This document shows, piece by piece, positions 1 through 13,088 of a stretch of DNA of 64,000 nucleotides. The stretch's first letter is position 1. Each line of letters begins with the position of its first letter. The notes below the pieces were generated by a model. That model was not told where the DNA came from. It searched no databases and saw nothing but the letters and a program-made list of their open reading frames with translations. Position numbers and translations under genes: made by a program. This DNA comes from Echinococcus granulosus (Eukaryota; Platyhelminthes; Cestoda; Cyclophyllidea; Taeniidae): assembly GCF_000524195.1 (NCBI RefSeq), contig NW_020170396.1, forward strand, positions 448,623-512,622, written 5' to 3'.

Positions 1-1442
1 GTCATGCATGATAAATACAGTGGCTTCCACTTCTGCAGCATTGCATAAGAATGCGTCACTTTCTCATTCACTTCCCATGAAGCCATTTTAAATTCACGTG
101 CTCATTGTTCCTGTGGTAATGATGATGGCGGTGTTCTTGTGGAACCAGTTACTGCATGCGACAAGGACGAACCGGATTCCTGACAGCTAGTTGCTTAAAT
201 TGGCAAATTGAACTTGGCCAGATGCGCACGAACACTTGTACATGTACAAAGAACTTATCCGCCTTATGCAAATGATCTTGTCGTCGGACTTGCATACCAC
301 CTGATAAAAGCCCACACGCTAATTGCCCAAAATCTGCGCCCCCTGTTAGGACATAGGGTATACAAAGAGGGAGGGGAAAGGTGGCACTGAGTCAGGCCTT
401 GTTAAAGGGGATAGGCAACAGAATGTATCATAATCATCATCTCGAGTTTCCCGCCGGTTGCAACAGCAGTAAACGTGAGTAGAACCATTACGTGAATGGC
501 CAAATTGAGATTACCTTACCCTCCAGTGAGTGAGGTATCATGTATCTCCGTCCCGTGTGACAGCAGGCGTGCATAAGGGATGAAATCCGGAACAAGCTGA
601 GATTCATACATCCATATGGCATAGAAAGTAAGGTTTTGCTTTCTTTGTTCACAAAATGGATTTTGAGACGGACAGTGTTGGGTGTTGAGAAGTACTTGCA
701 AGAGAAGTGCACTAAAGTCCCTTTCGTTCCAAAACCTCATTAAATCAATTGGGGGATTAAAGGTGGACGGTACATGAGAGGACCAAAAAGTGCCGTTTGG
801 TAGAAACAAGAGAGATTACAGTTTTCTCAAGATAAACCAACGTTAGTGGTTTCCGCAGCAATCAAAAGGTCACCATGAAATGGTCAAACAACCACCTGTT
901 AGTGATAGTGCCTTCGCATGGAACACGGAGAAATTTTTCTGCCGGGCAAAAAAGGGTGTATTTCGCCTCTATTGCACCTCATAGGTCTGATGCCCCCGAG
1001 AATCAGGTAGGAATCAAAGTTCCCGTTCCTTCTCCCTTGTCCTGCTTATCATCCCATTGGCACCTCGCGTGCCTGAAAGACTGAATTTTTCGCAGGTGGA
1101 CAGTTGAATAAACGAGTTGGTTCCGGTAGCCGCTGTGCGCAACAAATACAGCGCATTTCATAAATCAAAACCAAGTGTGACATTTCGTGACTGGCGCCAG
1201 TGTCAGGAGGCCTCGGGGGGACGAGTGTGTGGAGTCCTGTGACAGAACTGAGGAAACCTCAGACACTATTCCCCTAAACCCCCACGTCCTCCAACCGTCC
1301 CACCACTAGCTCCATCGCCTCCCACCTGAGCGATGACAGAATGAGTCAGCAGGACGTTTACACATGACCAAAACAATTCCCGGTCCATGTGGCGTCCGTC
1401 AGTTGCACCCACAGTGGAGAAGAGGTCACAAGGTCTGACTAC
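1..1442. other. no gene recognised
   Basis: I see no convincing coding exon, RNA gene or repeat here. Short open stretches on both strands (for example 516-809, minus) lack paired splice signals and family resemblance. Confidence 0.5.
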
Positions 1443-1683
1443 TTGTCCGCGGTAGACCACACCTCCGTCCAAAACTTTTGCGTGCCACTTGCTCCCCTAT
1501 AGTTGCCATTTCGTGCTATGGTGGAAGTAAATGTTACTTTCATCATCTTCCGTGCTTCTTTAGCGCTTTGGTTCGATTGTTGACCGTGGCAGACCTGTCC
1601 ACAAAGAAACACAAAGCCATCACAAATTCTCCCCTCCGGAATTAACAAGACTTGATCAACACCATCTTTTCTCGACAAAAAAC
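1443..1683 (-). CDS. candidate internal exon, CUB-like extracellular domain
   Basis: This is an open segment on the minus strand between a possible acceptor (AG at 1685-1684) and a possible donor (GT at 1442-1441). The predicted peptide has a Cys-Gly pair in its middle, then a hydrophobic strand of the type KVTFTSTIARNGNYRG, then an aromatic-rich end KFWTEVW. That order (Cys-Gly, then V-x-F-x-S, then Gly-aromatic strand) resembles the C-terminal half of a CUB domain in secreted or receptor proteins. No adjoining CUB half was found, so the domain call is tentative. It lies on the same strand as the FN3-like exon at 5.6 kb and could belong to the same gene, which would read from high to low coordinates. 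Confidence 0.3.
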
Positions 1684-4600
1684 CTAAACTTCGAAAATTT
1701 TCTCACGAATTTTCACCGCTCTCATCGGAATCTACACCCAAGGGGGAAATGCGATTGAAAGGAGCAAAAGACGGTCACAAAATCACCCGGCTTGTCACAT
1801 CTCCCTATTTTTCACTCCTCCTCCGCCTCCTTTTTTAGCCATTCTACTCTCCCATGAAAAGCCGTCTTAGGAGACAAGTAGAACGAGCACTCCAAACACT
1901 CATGCACGATGGCGGAGAGCATGAGCACAGCGGTTGAGAATGAGCTCAGAGCTGCGCCGACCTCCGCAGTATGCAAAAAAATGTTTACCCGGCCAAAAAT
2001 GGGGTGAAAATCTGTTGTACCCTTTTTGCATCAGATACAATGCAGTCCACGAAGTCGTTACTCGAAATTTACAGGTTTTATTGACTTCAAGCAGCTGAAC
2101 ACCCAACCACCGGGTGGGCCAGATCTAGTTCCCTAAAGGGGTATTAAAATTTGCGAGAAGTACACCCACGAGGTCAAATCAGTCGAAGTTCAGTGCTAAG
2201 GCTGTGGCATATGTACAAAATCGGTGTTGAACAAAGCCTCTAATAAATTACAACTCCGGTAGACCAAATTCCCAGACTTTTTTGCGTAAATACAGTCGCA
2301 GAGCTTACCCCTCTCCAAGATTTAGATGGGGTCACCGTTAGCACTCAAAAGCCATCAATCACCTGTCCTATATCTTCACATTTGTGTGCGCAACTGGTCG
2401 GTTTGTCAAATCATGGAGGTGTGTTCGCCTGCAAGCAGGAGGCTGGCGCATCTAGAACACGCACGAAGCCGCCATAAATCACATCACCGGCGTCTGAGAC
2501 ATTGCAACAAAACCCCTCAAACAGGCTTCGATTTCCACTCTTCAGCGCTGGAGACATCAAGGCGCGAAAGTGGGGTTGCCATAGTAACTGACAGGCAGCG
2601 ATCCACATTCACATTAGTGTAAATGTGAGCCGTCAGGCTCGCTGGTGTAAATCAAAAGAACCTTTGCAAATAGTGGAAAGGATATCTACTTACTGGTCAA
2701 TTTTAGGTCAGGAGGTCATGCAGTAGCAGTGAAAGGGCACGCTCCGGCTACACCACTTATGCTTCTTCTAGTTTTGCCGAATATGATGAGGCAGGTATAA
2801 TCATGCGCCTTCTCTATCTCCACCACCTGATACACCACACAAACTAATAAAATGTAGTTCTCATTAGACCAAGAGCATTTCACATCATTTTATTACCTTA
2901 CATTGGACTAATCCGATTGCGACAATTTAATGCAACGTCATAAACTGAAGGAGGAGACGTTTCACCTCCTTGTGGTGCCGGTTTCATGGATGGAGGCTAA
3001 AATTCGGCTGCCGTGCATGGCGACGAAAATGCCAAAACAGCTGGTCAGGACACTAGACAGGAAGGAATGACGGTCAATGTTCAGGCGCATTACATAACTC
3101 CCTCTCTTTTATATTTCATCTTCTGTCGCCTCGGTCTAACGCTATTTCGGACAGTTTTCTTGTACCAAGTCAGTAATTGATAACAGGCAGGAGGCATTTG
3201 CACGATGAAAAGGCAACAGGAATAATAACATTTTAACTCCACACTCTCCCAATGCTTTAAAATGCACAATGATACGGATAAAGAAAGAAATACCAGTTAG
3301 CGCAGTCTTCAACAAATCGATCGTTTATAAAGTTAACTGTCTTTTCTTTCATTTTTTTGGCATGAATAAACCTTGGCTTTATGCAAGTAGCCAGAAGATG
3401 GAGGGAAGCCAGTAAAATAGACTTTGGATTCACCCCCCATCCCTTTTGTAGGGTGAGGACAGGCCTCCACCTCTCTCGGTTTTTCCTCATTGGATGCGCA
3501 ATGGCATTTATAATACGGTTTTGTCGTCTCTGTAAGAACACCTAACTGTAGTCTGAGATTTCCTCACAACCCCTCCGATTACTGAATCACTTGTACGCCT
3601 TAAACAACTGCGGGGAGGACTTAGTCACTGCATTTGCTGCTCTGAGGCAGGCCTATCAATCAGCTCTTTTCCTGTGGACTTAGATTAAAGGCATCATGCA
3701 AGACACTAGTTGTTATACCTCTCTGCGCAGCATCCTAAAGCAAGGAGTTGAAGTAAATTTTACTCGGATTTCTTCCCTGGGGAAAAAGCAAAATGCAATC
3801 CCCTTGCAGCGGCTGGTTGGAGAAACGTGTCTGGGTCCATGAAGGTAAGCTAAGTTGCGTTCCGTGAGCAAGACGCCATCAATCATTAGTAGTGGCCAGA
3901 CATTAGCAGAATTGATAAGAAAACGTCACCAAATATTGGCACGCCCTTTATCTGAGTTGTACAAATCCGATCAAATCAACACAAGTTAGTTTGATGTAAA
4001 CAGATACCACAATTGCGGGAATGGTTCCAAAGTCCCAAAGGTACAGGTTGTATTTCTCAAAAGAATTCATGCATTCAACGATGGCAGCTCATTGTGAAAT
4101 GCAGAAATTGTGACACAATGCAGCAGGGAAGTTAAGCCCGGAATCGGAAATGCTCCAGATGATGATGAAAGAATAAAAAAGACCGCTCTAAGTCAAGGCT
4201 TGGCCCTTGCTATGCATATTTCGACTCCTTTGGAAGTAGTCGAACCCTAGTTACAATCCAGCTCATAATTTTCAGACGTATCTTACGGTGACTTTAGATG
4301 GGGCTTATCGAAGCTAAGTGCTGCTAGCGCCTGGGAGGTGCAAATATTAGGCAGACGAGGTCATCTTCGCTCTACAGTATTCAAGGGGGTTAATGGGCCT
4401 GGTGCGAACCCTAGGCATCCAAACTAGGAATCAATGACAGAAAGTTGTTATTAACAAGGGAACCAGGAGAAATGCAGCAGAAAGGAAGAAGGCCGCTGTA
4501 AAACTTGCCAATCTTAACCGCCTCTGTAGTCCTAACTGTCCCCATTTGATGGAATGTGGGTTGGTTGCCATCATGAATGTGCTTCCCAATAACTTGGGGT

Positions 4601-5555
4601 ACAGAAGAGTTAGGTGTAGCACAATGGGGGGGGAGGGAAATGCCTTCTTGACCGAGCAGCGGTCAATGGTCGGTGGCAGGCAAGACCACCTTCATCCAGT
4701 GTACTCCTCCCACCTACGCCGGATGCCATTTTCACGCCAAAGATTTTTTGGGGTTTTATTCCAATATACTTTAACAAGACATTAAGACATTTTATGTACG
4801 TGGAAGTGAAAAGTTGTTCACTAGCTGTGCACAACCCTGAGCCTATTATCCAGCCGCTTCTCACAGTCATACCTCGGGTTAGATTGGGCTCATAGCTCCT
4901 GCATCATCTTCTGGGGCAACTTAAAAGCTATGCTGTTATCCAGATACGTAATTTGCAATTTTCGTGGAATTTATTTCTCGTTTGGACTGTAACGCATTCT
5001 CCAGCTAAGAGAGTTTGACTGACATTGTGATGGTTCTAGCCACCTCCCACATGGTTATGTCCTCCATTCGATGGGAAAAGCTAGTGGCAGTCAAGAACGC
5101 ACCCGTCTGTGCAGCAATTTGCGTTTAAAGCCGAGTTAAACGCGCATCACTAAGGTAAAGCAACACCGTGGAGAATGAGAACTAGATGGAATTACGCAGC
5201 ATACACAAACAGCTTTTTCACCTTTTTAATCATTCGAACTTTCGGTTGTAACTATCCTTCGTGAAGTTAAAAAGCAGCCTCCATAATGCATGGGTATTTT
5301 GCTACCTCAGGATGGTGTTCCATCCCACAGGGTTTCGAAAAGAGACAGGAAGTTAGTTTGCTACCTTTCCAGACATAAACAGATAGATTCAAAGTCTCCA
5401 ACATGGACATAAAATGCGATAGCAGAAAAGGTGATTGACAAATCTGCCCTGAAGCCTAAAGGCCTATACCACAAAAGCGATGGAGCATTCAGCTGTCAAT
5501 CCAATACGTATGTGTTGAAGAGCAAAGTGGAGGCATGCTTTAGGCAAGGGCTCAC
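1684..5555. other. non-coding, nothing recognised
   Basis: No supported exon, RNA or repeat. If the minus-strand FN3-like and CUB-like exons belong to one gene, this is intronic. Confidence 0.45.
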
Positions 5556-5823
5556 CTGAGTGGGGTAGCCCGAAGGGGGTGCAGCGGGCACGAGGGGGGA
5601 GGAGGGGAGAAGGACAGGAGCTGAGCGGGAGCCGTTGTGGAGGTGAGCGCACACCTCCACGCTGTAGAAGGTGTCGGGAAGCATGTCTGTGAGGCGGAGC
5701 GAGGGGTGCTGTGAAGGCTCCACCAAGCGCGTAATAACACTTGGCTCTGGTGTCACCGCCTCGTACCACGGACAGGCGCGTCGTCTCACGTCCTCCGCGT
5801 GAGTGAGGTTTCGCAGAACCACT
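5556..5823 (-). CDS. fibronectin type III-like exon of an unidentified extracellular or receptor protein
   Basis: An internal exon reads on the minus strand from an acceptor preceded by a pyrimidine-rich tract (AG at 5825-5824) to a donor of consensus form (GT at 5555-5554, CAG|GTGAGC). The peptide carries the C-terminal half of a fibronectin type III fold. It has a strand VVLRNL, a Trp-containing loop (CPWYEA), then LRLTDMLPDTFYSVEVCAH, which matches the FN3 signature L-x-x-L-x-P-x-T-x-Y-x-V-x-V-x-A, followed by NGSRSAPV. NLT and NGS are possible N-glycosylation sites. FN3 domains of this kind sit in cell-surface receptors and adhesion proteins. The rest of the gene is not resolved; upstream exons should lie at higher coordinates. 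A specific family cannot be named. Confidence 0.6.
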
Positions 5824-7339
5824 CTAAAGGTGGGGAGAAGAATACTGAGCAGGTAATCTCGGGTTGATACCCTGACCTCAACTGAATCCTAAATAGCGCT
5901 CATCGTATGCACCCATCGATAGGTCAAATGACAAATATGTACTTCTTTATTAGAGGCCATCTAGTGCCATATAAAGTAGTAAAGAATGATAGACTGCTGG
6001 AAATCCATTCATTCAAGGTGTTCAGCTCGGATAATTTACAACAGTGCAGGAAGTGCTTGTGCTTAATTAAAACGGTACTGAATCAGCCGAACTGAAGCGT
6101 TCGGGATTCCGTATTTGTAGGCGATAGCTCCAAATTTAGCGTATAGCAGCAGTGCTGTTCCACATCATACCGGCACTTTATGTATGGGTGGAGGAACTTA
6201 TCTTTCCATGTTTTACCAGAACCACAACAGTCCACGAAGTAGGCCTTAATGCACTCGTTTCAGTCCCTTCTATGCCCGGTCAACGCACACGGCTGCCGCT
6301 TTCCTTTGTAAGGTGGTCAAGGATAGTTAGCAGGCTCTACTGTTATAAGAGGCTCGTGGTTAATCTAATCCAACAAGGTAGATTGTAATTTTGTCGCCCT
6401 GATGGCAAGAAGAACATACGCCACGAACTTACTCATAGTGACTGATAAGAAGAGCTGATATGGGCGGATCCCAAGAAATGTTTAAGGCACCGAAGCTGGT
6501 TGGATACACAACCGGGTTTGTGGGTGTTAGTGGGCCTATGCACCAGGCGAAAGAAAAGGGGTATTATTAATTCATCTTTGGAGTGAGATAACTAGCTTCC
6601 CGAGGGGAAAATTGCCTTACTTGATCGCTTGTCCGTGTACCGCTTAGCCTTGATAGCAGGGCTCTTGGTGCTGAGGAAGAGAAGGCAACACAAGGGTGTG
6701 AACGAGGGTGAGGAAGTGAAGAGGATAGGAAAATCACAGGGCGGTAGTCGTATGTCCGTTTACCTCTTGTCCTTTTTTGGCTTAGCGAATGTGTCACACT
6801 TGAGGATAAGAAGTTTTGTGATCGTGAAAGGAATGGACTTAATGGGACGAAAAAGGGGAGGATACATTAGCTGCTAAATAGCTATGATCACTCGGATTGA
6901 ATGAAAGGAAGGAAGTTACAAACATGCCTTACGTTCAGTTAACACAGCACTCTAGTAAACCGGACAAACGATAAAATATGAAAGGCTCTCTTTTTAACTT
7001 CTTAAATGGATGTTTTGTAGTGTGAAAAGTCTACAGTGGGACGGAGCGATGTCAAATAAGCCTACTTTTCCGACATCAAGATGCGGCTTCAATCGAAGAT
7101 GGGTCGAATTCAGTCCCGCGATGCTCTTAATACCTCCGTTATCAGGGTCTCGGTGGCAAATTGACCACTAATAATCCGGAGGTCCTACGGTTTCAACGCG
7201 CATCAATCTTTACCGCTTTTTGACTAATTCTTTTGCCGCCCGAACAGAAAAATAGAGATGTCTAGTGTCTCCTTTACTTGAACGCAATAGACATGTTTAT
7301 GACCCCAAATTTTTTAGTCGTCATAAAATGGTAATGAGC
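5824..7339. other. non-coding, nothing recognised
   Basis: No supported coding or RNA feature was found. The open stretches around 6567-6877 on both strands overlap each other and lack splice signals. Confidence 0.45.
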
Positions 7340-7359
7340 GCGTCACATATTTGTGACGC
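7340..7359. repeat. copy of a dispersed CGTCA...TGACG palindrome
   Basis: The sequence GCGTCACATATTTGTGACGC is an almost perfect inverted repeat: inverted CGTCA/TGACG half-sites around an AT-rich core. A second half-site, GCGTCACAC, follows about 10 bp downstream (around 7370). Similar copies occur at 28809, 44710, 48331, 48371, 61388 and 62253. Confidence 0.6.
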
Positions 7360-7678
7360 TGGAATTGGGGCGTCACACACTGGTAGATAAAGTATTAAAT
7401 ATCAAGTTTCACTTAACCATTTGATGACCAATTACAATGACTAAAAGTCCAGGTTCCGATCCAAAATTTAACGCAAATCACAACTGACACAATGAGTGTT
7501 CGGACATCTGAGCCTTCCAGCTGTTTGGGAATGGTCTACAGTTTGTCAATGCTATCAATTCACTCATGGAGAGTTCTTTCACGTATTCATTAAAGGTGAT
7601 CATTTTGAGAAAAATGCAAACCAAACAACACTTGCTTGTACACGCCCCCACTAATGAGACAAGAAACTGCAAATTTAC

Positions 7679-7777
7679 CTGTTTACGCCTGAGAGCTGTG
7701 CTAACTGGACGGATTGAGAGCCATCGCTTGTAGCTGAAATGCCTCCTAAAATAGACAAAGTTTTCATGATCCACCAC
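7679..7777 (-). CDS. candidate 99-bp exon, unknown protein
   Basis: This minus-strand segment of exactly 33 codons is open throughout. It is bounded by an acceptor (CAG at 7780-7778) and a good donor (CAG|GTAAAT, GT at 7678-7677). The peptide starts VVDHENFVYF and ends STALRRKQ. I recognise no family. It may be another exon of a minus-strand gene spanning 1.4-12.7 kb, but an open 99-bp segment between splice-like signals can arise by chance. Confidence 0.25.
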
Positions 7778-10700
7778 CTGTACAGACTTCGTGAAGAGCA
7801 TTCACCACTAAGAGGTTCGAAGGTTGTTGGATGAAAACAAAATCTTGGGGATTTTAGCTTGTTCTAAGAGAACCATTAATTCACTTAATCACTTTTGCCC
7901 CTAGTTTCAAACCTGAGGGTGGGAGGATGCTTGTGACCTCACTTTATGACGTTTTCACATACTTGACATTCGAAGGTATAGCAGTATTATAACTTTAGTG
8001 CCCCTACAACTGGTAGATAATGGACATACATGCTCCAGGGTGGTAAAGTTTAGGTCAGATAGAGGTCATCCCAGCAAGTGGGCGAAAAATTGATCCAGGA
8101 CACCTATTTCTGGGTAAGCAGCACATAGGAATGCGTGTTGGACCCTTTTTAAGCGAATTGGTTCCAATGAGCTGCTGAATGATTTGCATGAAGGGTGACT
8201 AAAGTGGTAAACCGATTGCCTCGTCCCTCATCACTTCCAATGAGGCGACAGATTCACGCATTTCTTCACCCTTCTTTTGAGTTCACCGATGAAGTGCGCA
8301 GTAGGTGATAAATTTAGCCGAAATAGTACGACTAAGATAGCAAGTAGAAGCAGCCTTTCGAGGCATACCAAAAGGGTACAATGCAGCGCAGTTGTGTGTT
8401 TGATCAAATGATGTGGACAGACTAGGGTAGCTTTTGTATGCCTGTGTGACCTGAAGGGGTTACTGCGTTGATTAAAGCACACCGCTGCACCTTAATTTGG
8501 TTTCGCGCTCGTGAATTCGCACATCGAATTTCACGCAAAATGTGAACTTTTGCTCTTCTGTTAGGTCTGTGAGTAGTGTCACCTTTCTACTCTTCCAAGT
8601 ACCGACATTAGTTAGTGTAATCCCTTCTAAAAGGACCGTTAATCACCTCCATGAAGAGGCTTGAGAGCAGCACTGACAATCCTTCCATCCAAGAGTGAAT
8701 AGTTCTTACGGAACATTAGTGACTGCTAATTTAGCACCAGTATTTTGATGGTTAAACCTTTCCAAGAACTGAGTGAAAATAGGCCTCAGTTTCAGAAAAT
8801 ACGCTAAATCTAGCCTTTCAGAAGGTGACATTCAAAATTACTCAGGTGCCGTGTCCACTAGGCTTAGAGTATGCAACACAGCCTGGAACAATCTGGCTTA
8901 GTCTTATCTAAACAACAGCTGTTCCCATGAAAACAAATATGGACGAATCCAATCTGGTCGGTTGTAAAATTATTCAAGGTGTTCCAGACACGCAAAATAA
9001 TTTCATGAATCTCTGATTTGAATCAAATGCTGAGTTCTACAATAGAAGAGCATACGTGGAATATAAAAGTGAAGAACTTACTTATGAGTCTACTTGGAAG
9101 GAAATCAAGAAGTATTGTGAGGAAAAGAACCGTGAACAAGTGGTAAGACTTGCGTTCATGGCGTTTTCGCATTTTTTTAGTAAATCTGCGTCATTCGTTC
9201 CTGCACGTGTGCCCTAAAAGGAGAGAGAAGTAATGAACAAGCGCCAATGCGGCAGAATCAACTGCACAGACAAACGGCAAAAGTAACGGATTGTTTTTCG
9301 TCTCTCCTTCCTTTTTTGCTTTCAAATAGGTGTCATTTTGCAAGGGGCATGGACGAATTATCCAAGCGTGGTGATAAAAGCCTGCGCAGGAAGAAAACGC
9401 AACTGTCCGACAGTCGCGCACTACTAACCCCTGATCCTCAAGTAATCCCCGTCACATGTGGGACGCGCGCAAAATGCCGATTCTCCTTTATGCAAAGACT
9501 AGTCAGTTTCAAAGATGTAAATGCGAGTTGCAAGGGCATGACTATTTTGTCACATTAAACACTAATGAGAAATCTTCCAAGCTCCATTTGCGTAAATCTT
9601 AGTGAATTACGATCCTGGTGTTCTAGGTGGAATACATTTTAAAAGGGATGGCAGATTTGAGTGGTTTAAGTATTTTAAAACTCAACTGAATTTAATGCAT
9701 GTGCATTCCTAGTGACAACATGTCAAAGTTCAATTTGTCAATCAGCTAAAACTTCTTGTCACCTGGTGAATTCAAATTAAAGCTAACTTAACGTATGAAA
9801 GAGACTCCGAGCTGCAAAACCTAAGCCGGGGAAATGGTGAAATTTGCGTGGGTCCATAAGGCTAGACACCCCCACCTCACTTTTACCCTCCCCCCAATTG
9901 CGGATCGCTGAATGCAGGTGATTATTTGATGCTCTTTGCTGAGGGCACCTTAATCATCTCCCGTGGTGAGCAGTCGAACTACAACCAATGGGTAATAGAG
10001 ACGACCACAACAAGCCCCAAAAACGAAACAGACAAAACAGGATAAACAAAATTTGCAAACAAAACGAAAATTTAAACAAAGTAACGGAGACAATTTTCCG
10101 AAAAAAAAAACACCCCAACAGGGTACCATTAAAATTGAGGTTTAAAATGCAGCTAAAACAGGTTGTATCATAACCAGAAGCACATTTCACGTCCTTCACA
10201 AAATAACTTAAGTAAAGGAAAATATTGATAGCTCTACAAATTCGAGGATTACGGGTATGCAGAAGGAGACAAGGAATCTTTAAGCGGACATTGTGCAAAC
10301 GAAGGTGTGACGCCAGAAATTAAACAAAGCTTAGTAACTGATACAAATTTGCTGGCATTCCAAAATAATTAAATTAGGATTGTGTTTTAGTTGAAAATGA
10401 TGCATTTGATGGCAAATGTCTCTGCGAAAAGCATGGGGTGCAACAAAATGGTAAGAACCAATTACTAATGCCAAAAATCAAAATCTTGCAATATTATGCT
10501 TAGGCCACAAAGTGCTGTGCTGTTAAAGATTTAGGCTTAGCAACGCAAAAGAAAAACGGCGCTCAACGACACAAAACTTTACAGTAAAATAGAAACTAGG
10601 AGACGTGTTCTGCATAGCCCAAAGAACCTGGATCGTAAACACATGACAATGTGTTATAAAACAAAAGTGCCATGTGTTTTTATTAAATAAGCCGTGCGCA

Positions 10701-11186
10701 ACTTAAAAAATAACAAACCCAACACACAATAGACCTGGCAAAATCGGGAACGCCTTCGTCTTTCAAAGGTGAGATTCGATCGTTCAGGGCCAAATCTGGG
10801 GTAACTATTGCGTTTTGCGCATTAAAACAATCTCAGCTGAGGTATTTTGCAAGCTTTAATATGGCAAAATATAGACCTCAACAACGGTCTCAGGTTAAAA
10901 TTTTAGGCAAAAAACTATTTGTTAGTACCAAATTTTTAATGAGACTGGTTATTTTATTCTGATTTTTAAGAAAAAGTCACACAAGAATCTACTAAAACTT
11001 CTTTACATTCCGAACACTTTAAGATTTATTTATTGACAGGTTAATGTATGTACAATTTGCAGTTTTGTATAGAAATGGTTATCATTAATATACAAGAAAA
11101 CATAGGAATTTTATGATATTGATACAGGAGGTTTTGAACAGGCAGCAGCTGCCCTGTGGTGGACAGCTAAAATTCGTTGCACTAGG
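7778..11186. other. non-coding, AT-rich
   Basis: Nothing supported was found. The stretch around 9980-10180 is A-rich (AAAC runs), which yields open frames of low complexity without coding character. Confidence 0.45.
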
Positions 11187-11399
11187 CTACTTCCTAGACC
11201 CTCTATTTTGATAAAGCCGTAAAATCTGAGAAGATATTTGTGCAGTAAGTACAATCACTTCTTTACGCCCATAGTTCTTCCATCTTAGTGCCATTTCCCG
11301 AAGCCCGTGAATGTAGCTTATCGGCCTTTCCGGATGAAACTCGCAAAGCTCCAATAATGACCCGATAGAATAAAGCATCTTAATCCTACTAGAAATCAC
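11187..11399 (-). CDS. candidate terminal exon or short ORF, unknown protein
   Basis: A minus-strand open segment of about 70 codons ends in a stop codon and is preceded by a possible acceptor (TTTCTAG at about 11391-11397). The peptide has a natural-looking amphipathic composition (for example SLLELCEFHPERP and GLREMALRWKNYG) and little low complexity. No family was recognised. It could be a last exon or a chance ORF. Confidence 0.2.
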   Translation of the reverse strand: MISSRIKMLYSIGSLLELCEFHPERPISYIHGLREMALRWKNYGRKEVIVLTAQISSQILRLYQNRGSRK

Positions 11400-12341
11400 G
11401 TCTTTAAATGCCGCCGATCAAGCACACGTCAATGACAATCGCAGTTCAGAAATTGAGAAGAGGTTATGATGCAAATGAAATACTCAGTTGGCAATTGCCG
11501 CATAATCCCAGCTTTGAATTTTGCGCTACGAGGAATCCTGATGGAATTAAGTGTGCGCATTGATGGTATTATATCTAATATTAAACGCCTTCCTCCTAAC
11601 AGCAAATCTTCACCTCGTTTAAAAGGCTCTTAATCCCACTATTTTTTGCGCCTTTTCACACTATGAACTGACACGATTTGTAAGTAATCTGATCTAAAGG
11701 TCCACACAGTCGGTCCTTGAGCAAAGTTACATCCAAAGATGTAACAAAGCACCCTAGTGGAGAAGGTTTACTATTACCGTGTACGTGGACGGGAGGGCAC
11801 TAAAAGCATGGGCGAATTCTGCCACAGCATGGTGATTCTAGAATCCACGAGGACTGAAGAGCCAGTGCAATTGAATGCCCACCAGTGTGGTAGTATTTTG
11901 CGATGATGTTCAGCTAAAATTAACGTAAAATTGTAAACGACAACGTATTGAATGCAACCTTATTGATTAATGAACTAGCGGTGGTACTGCATGGAAGCTT
12001 CCAGCAGGTTAGGTTTTTTGTTATCCTTAAAGGAACCAACTACAGGTCCGTTATCCGAAAACTTATTTTACGTTGATTCGATACCCCAATAAATGTGCAA
12101 ATCTGAGTTCCACGCTTGATTTGACATAGACCCAAATGCTTGCGTCTATCTTAGATCAACTCGAAGTTGATACAAAACAGAGCTGTTGAAGTTCCGTCAA
12201 GACCGACTATGATAGAAGTCAGGGGTGCAGATGATTGTTGGTCACCCGCTAATCAAATTTCTCTCAAATTGCCGCCCATGTGTGCTGTCAGTCACAACTT
12301 TAGTTCAGACGTCTCGAGAGTTGACCACGGTTAACTCTCAC
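11400..12341. other. non-coding, nothing recognised
   Basis: No supported exon, RNA gene or repeat. Confidence 0.45.
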
Positions 12342-12658
12342 GTGCGTTCGTAATACAGCCCGGTTCTCGACCTCTGGCAAGCTCTGAAGTTGAAGTTGAC
12401 CTCGTGGTCTCCTAACCAATTTTTGACATCCTTGTAGTCGTGAAGCGGAATATTGCCAATTCCCTCTTTATCTCTTCGCCCCTCAATCAGCCGTGTCACC
12501 TTTAAATCCATGTTACCCGTGTAATGGCATACCTCCATAGGATCAACAAAGACCCCGCAAATTATAAAATAGCTGCCGTTGCTGTGGAACCTTAATCGAG
12601 TCAAGTTGAGATCTTGAGAGTCAACTAACTGAGGACACCTCATTGCCCACTTAGACAC
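12342..12658 (-). CDS. candidate exon of an extracellular-type protein, unknown family
   Basis: The minus-strand segment is open for about 105 codons. A donor of strong consensus (CAC|GTGAGA, GT at 12341-12340) closes it. A possible acceptor (GCAG) lies at about 12662-12659, directly over an ATG at 12664-12662 that could instead be a start codon. The peptide has several Cys residues (RCPQL, IICGV, EVCHY, RACQR) and two N-glycosylation motifs (NLT, NGS), as in secreted or receptor ectodomains. Hydrophobic strand patterns such as YFIICGVF suggest a beta-sandwich domain, but I cannot name it. It is on the same strand as the FN3-like exon and could be a 5' part of that gene. Confidence 0.4.
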
Positions 12659-13014
12659 CTGCATGAGTTAATCTTCCTATAAGCTGTGCAAGCAAATAGG
12701 AGGACCGCCTCCGATGGTCAAGCGATCAATGGTACCACCGCCCCCCGAGTGCTAAAGAGCCCACCTAACACATCATCAGGCTCATATTACACACACCTCG
12801 TGAGAACAGAACATGTGTACAATCAAAAACATGGGCTCAAGACGACACAAAGCAGAGTGAAGGTGCGATTGAGGGAAGTAGGACCTTGTTGGGCGGGCGT
12901 CAGACGCTGAATGGGGGGGATGCAGGTGGGGGTAAAAAGAGGAGTATGTGAATGGATGGATGGGCGAGTGAGGGTATGGAGATAGCACCGTGTGCTTTTC
13001 GTTAAAACTTATTA
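12659..13014. other. intergenic, no gene
   Basis: No gene is evident. A G-rich, GGAT-containing simple stretch occurs at about 12910-12975. Confidence 0.5.
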
Positions 13015-13020
13015 TTTATT
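13015..13020 (-). terminator. putative poly(A) signal of the minus-strand collagen
   Basis: AATAAA on the minus strand lies about 70 nt downstream of the collagen stop codon (13091-13089), inside an AT-rich stretch. The distance and orientation suit a polyadenylation signal. Confidence 0.5.
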
Positions 13021-13088
13021 TTAATAAGTATTGTAGTCGATTTGCGTTGAGATATCACCGTGCATTATCGGCGTTGTGCTGTGGCCGT

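Noticed and set aside
516..809. 97-codon minus-strand frame near the window start
   Set aside because: A donor-like end is present, but there is no acceptor and no recognisable motif; overlapping frames on the same strand suggest chance.
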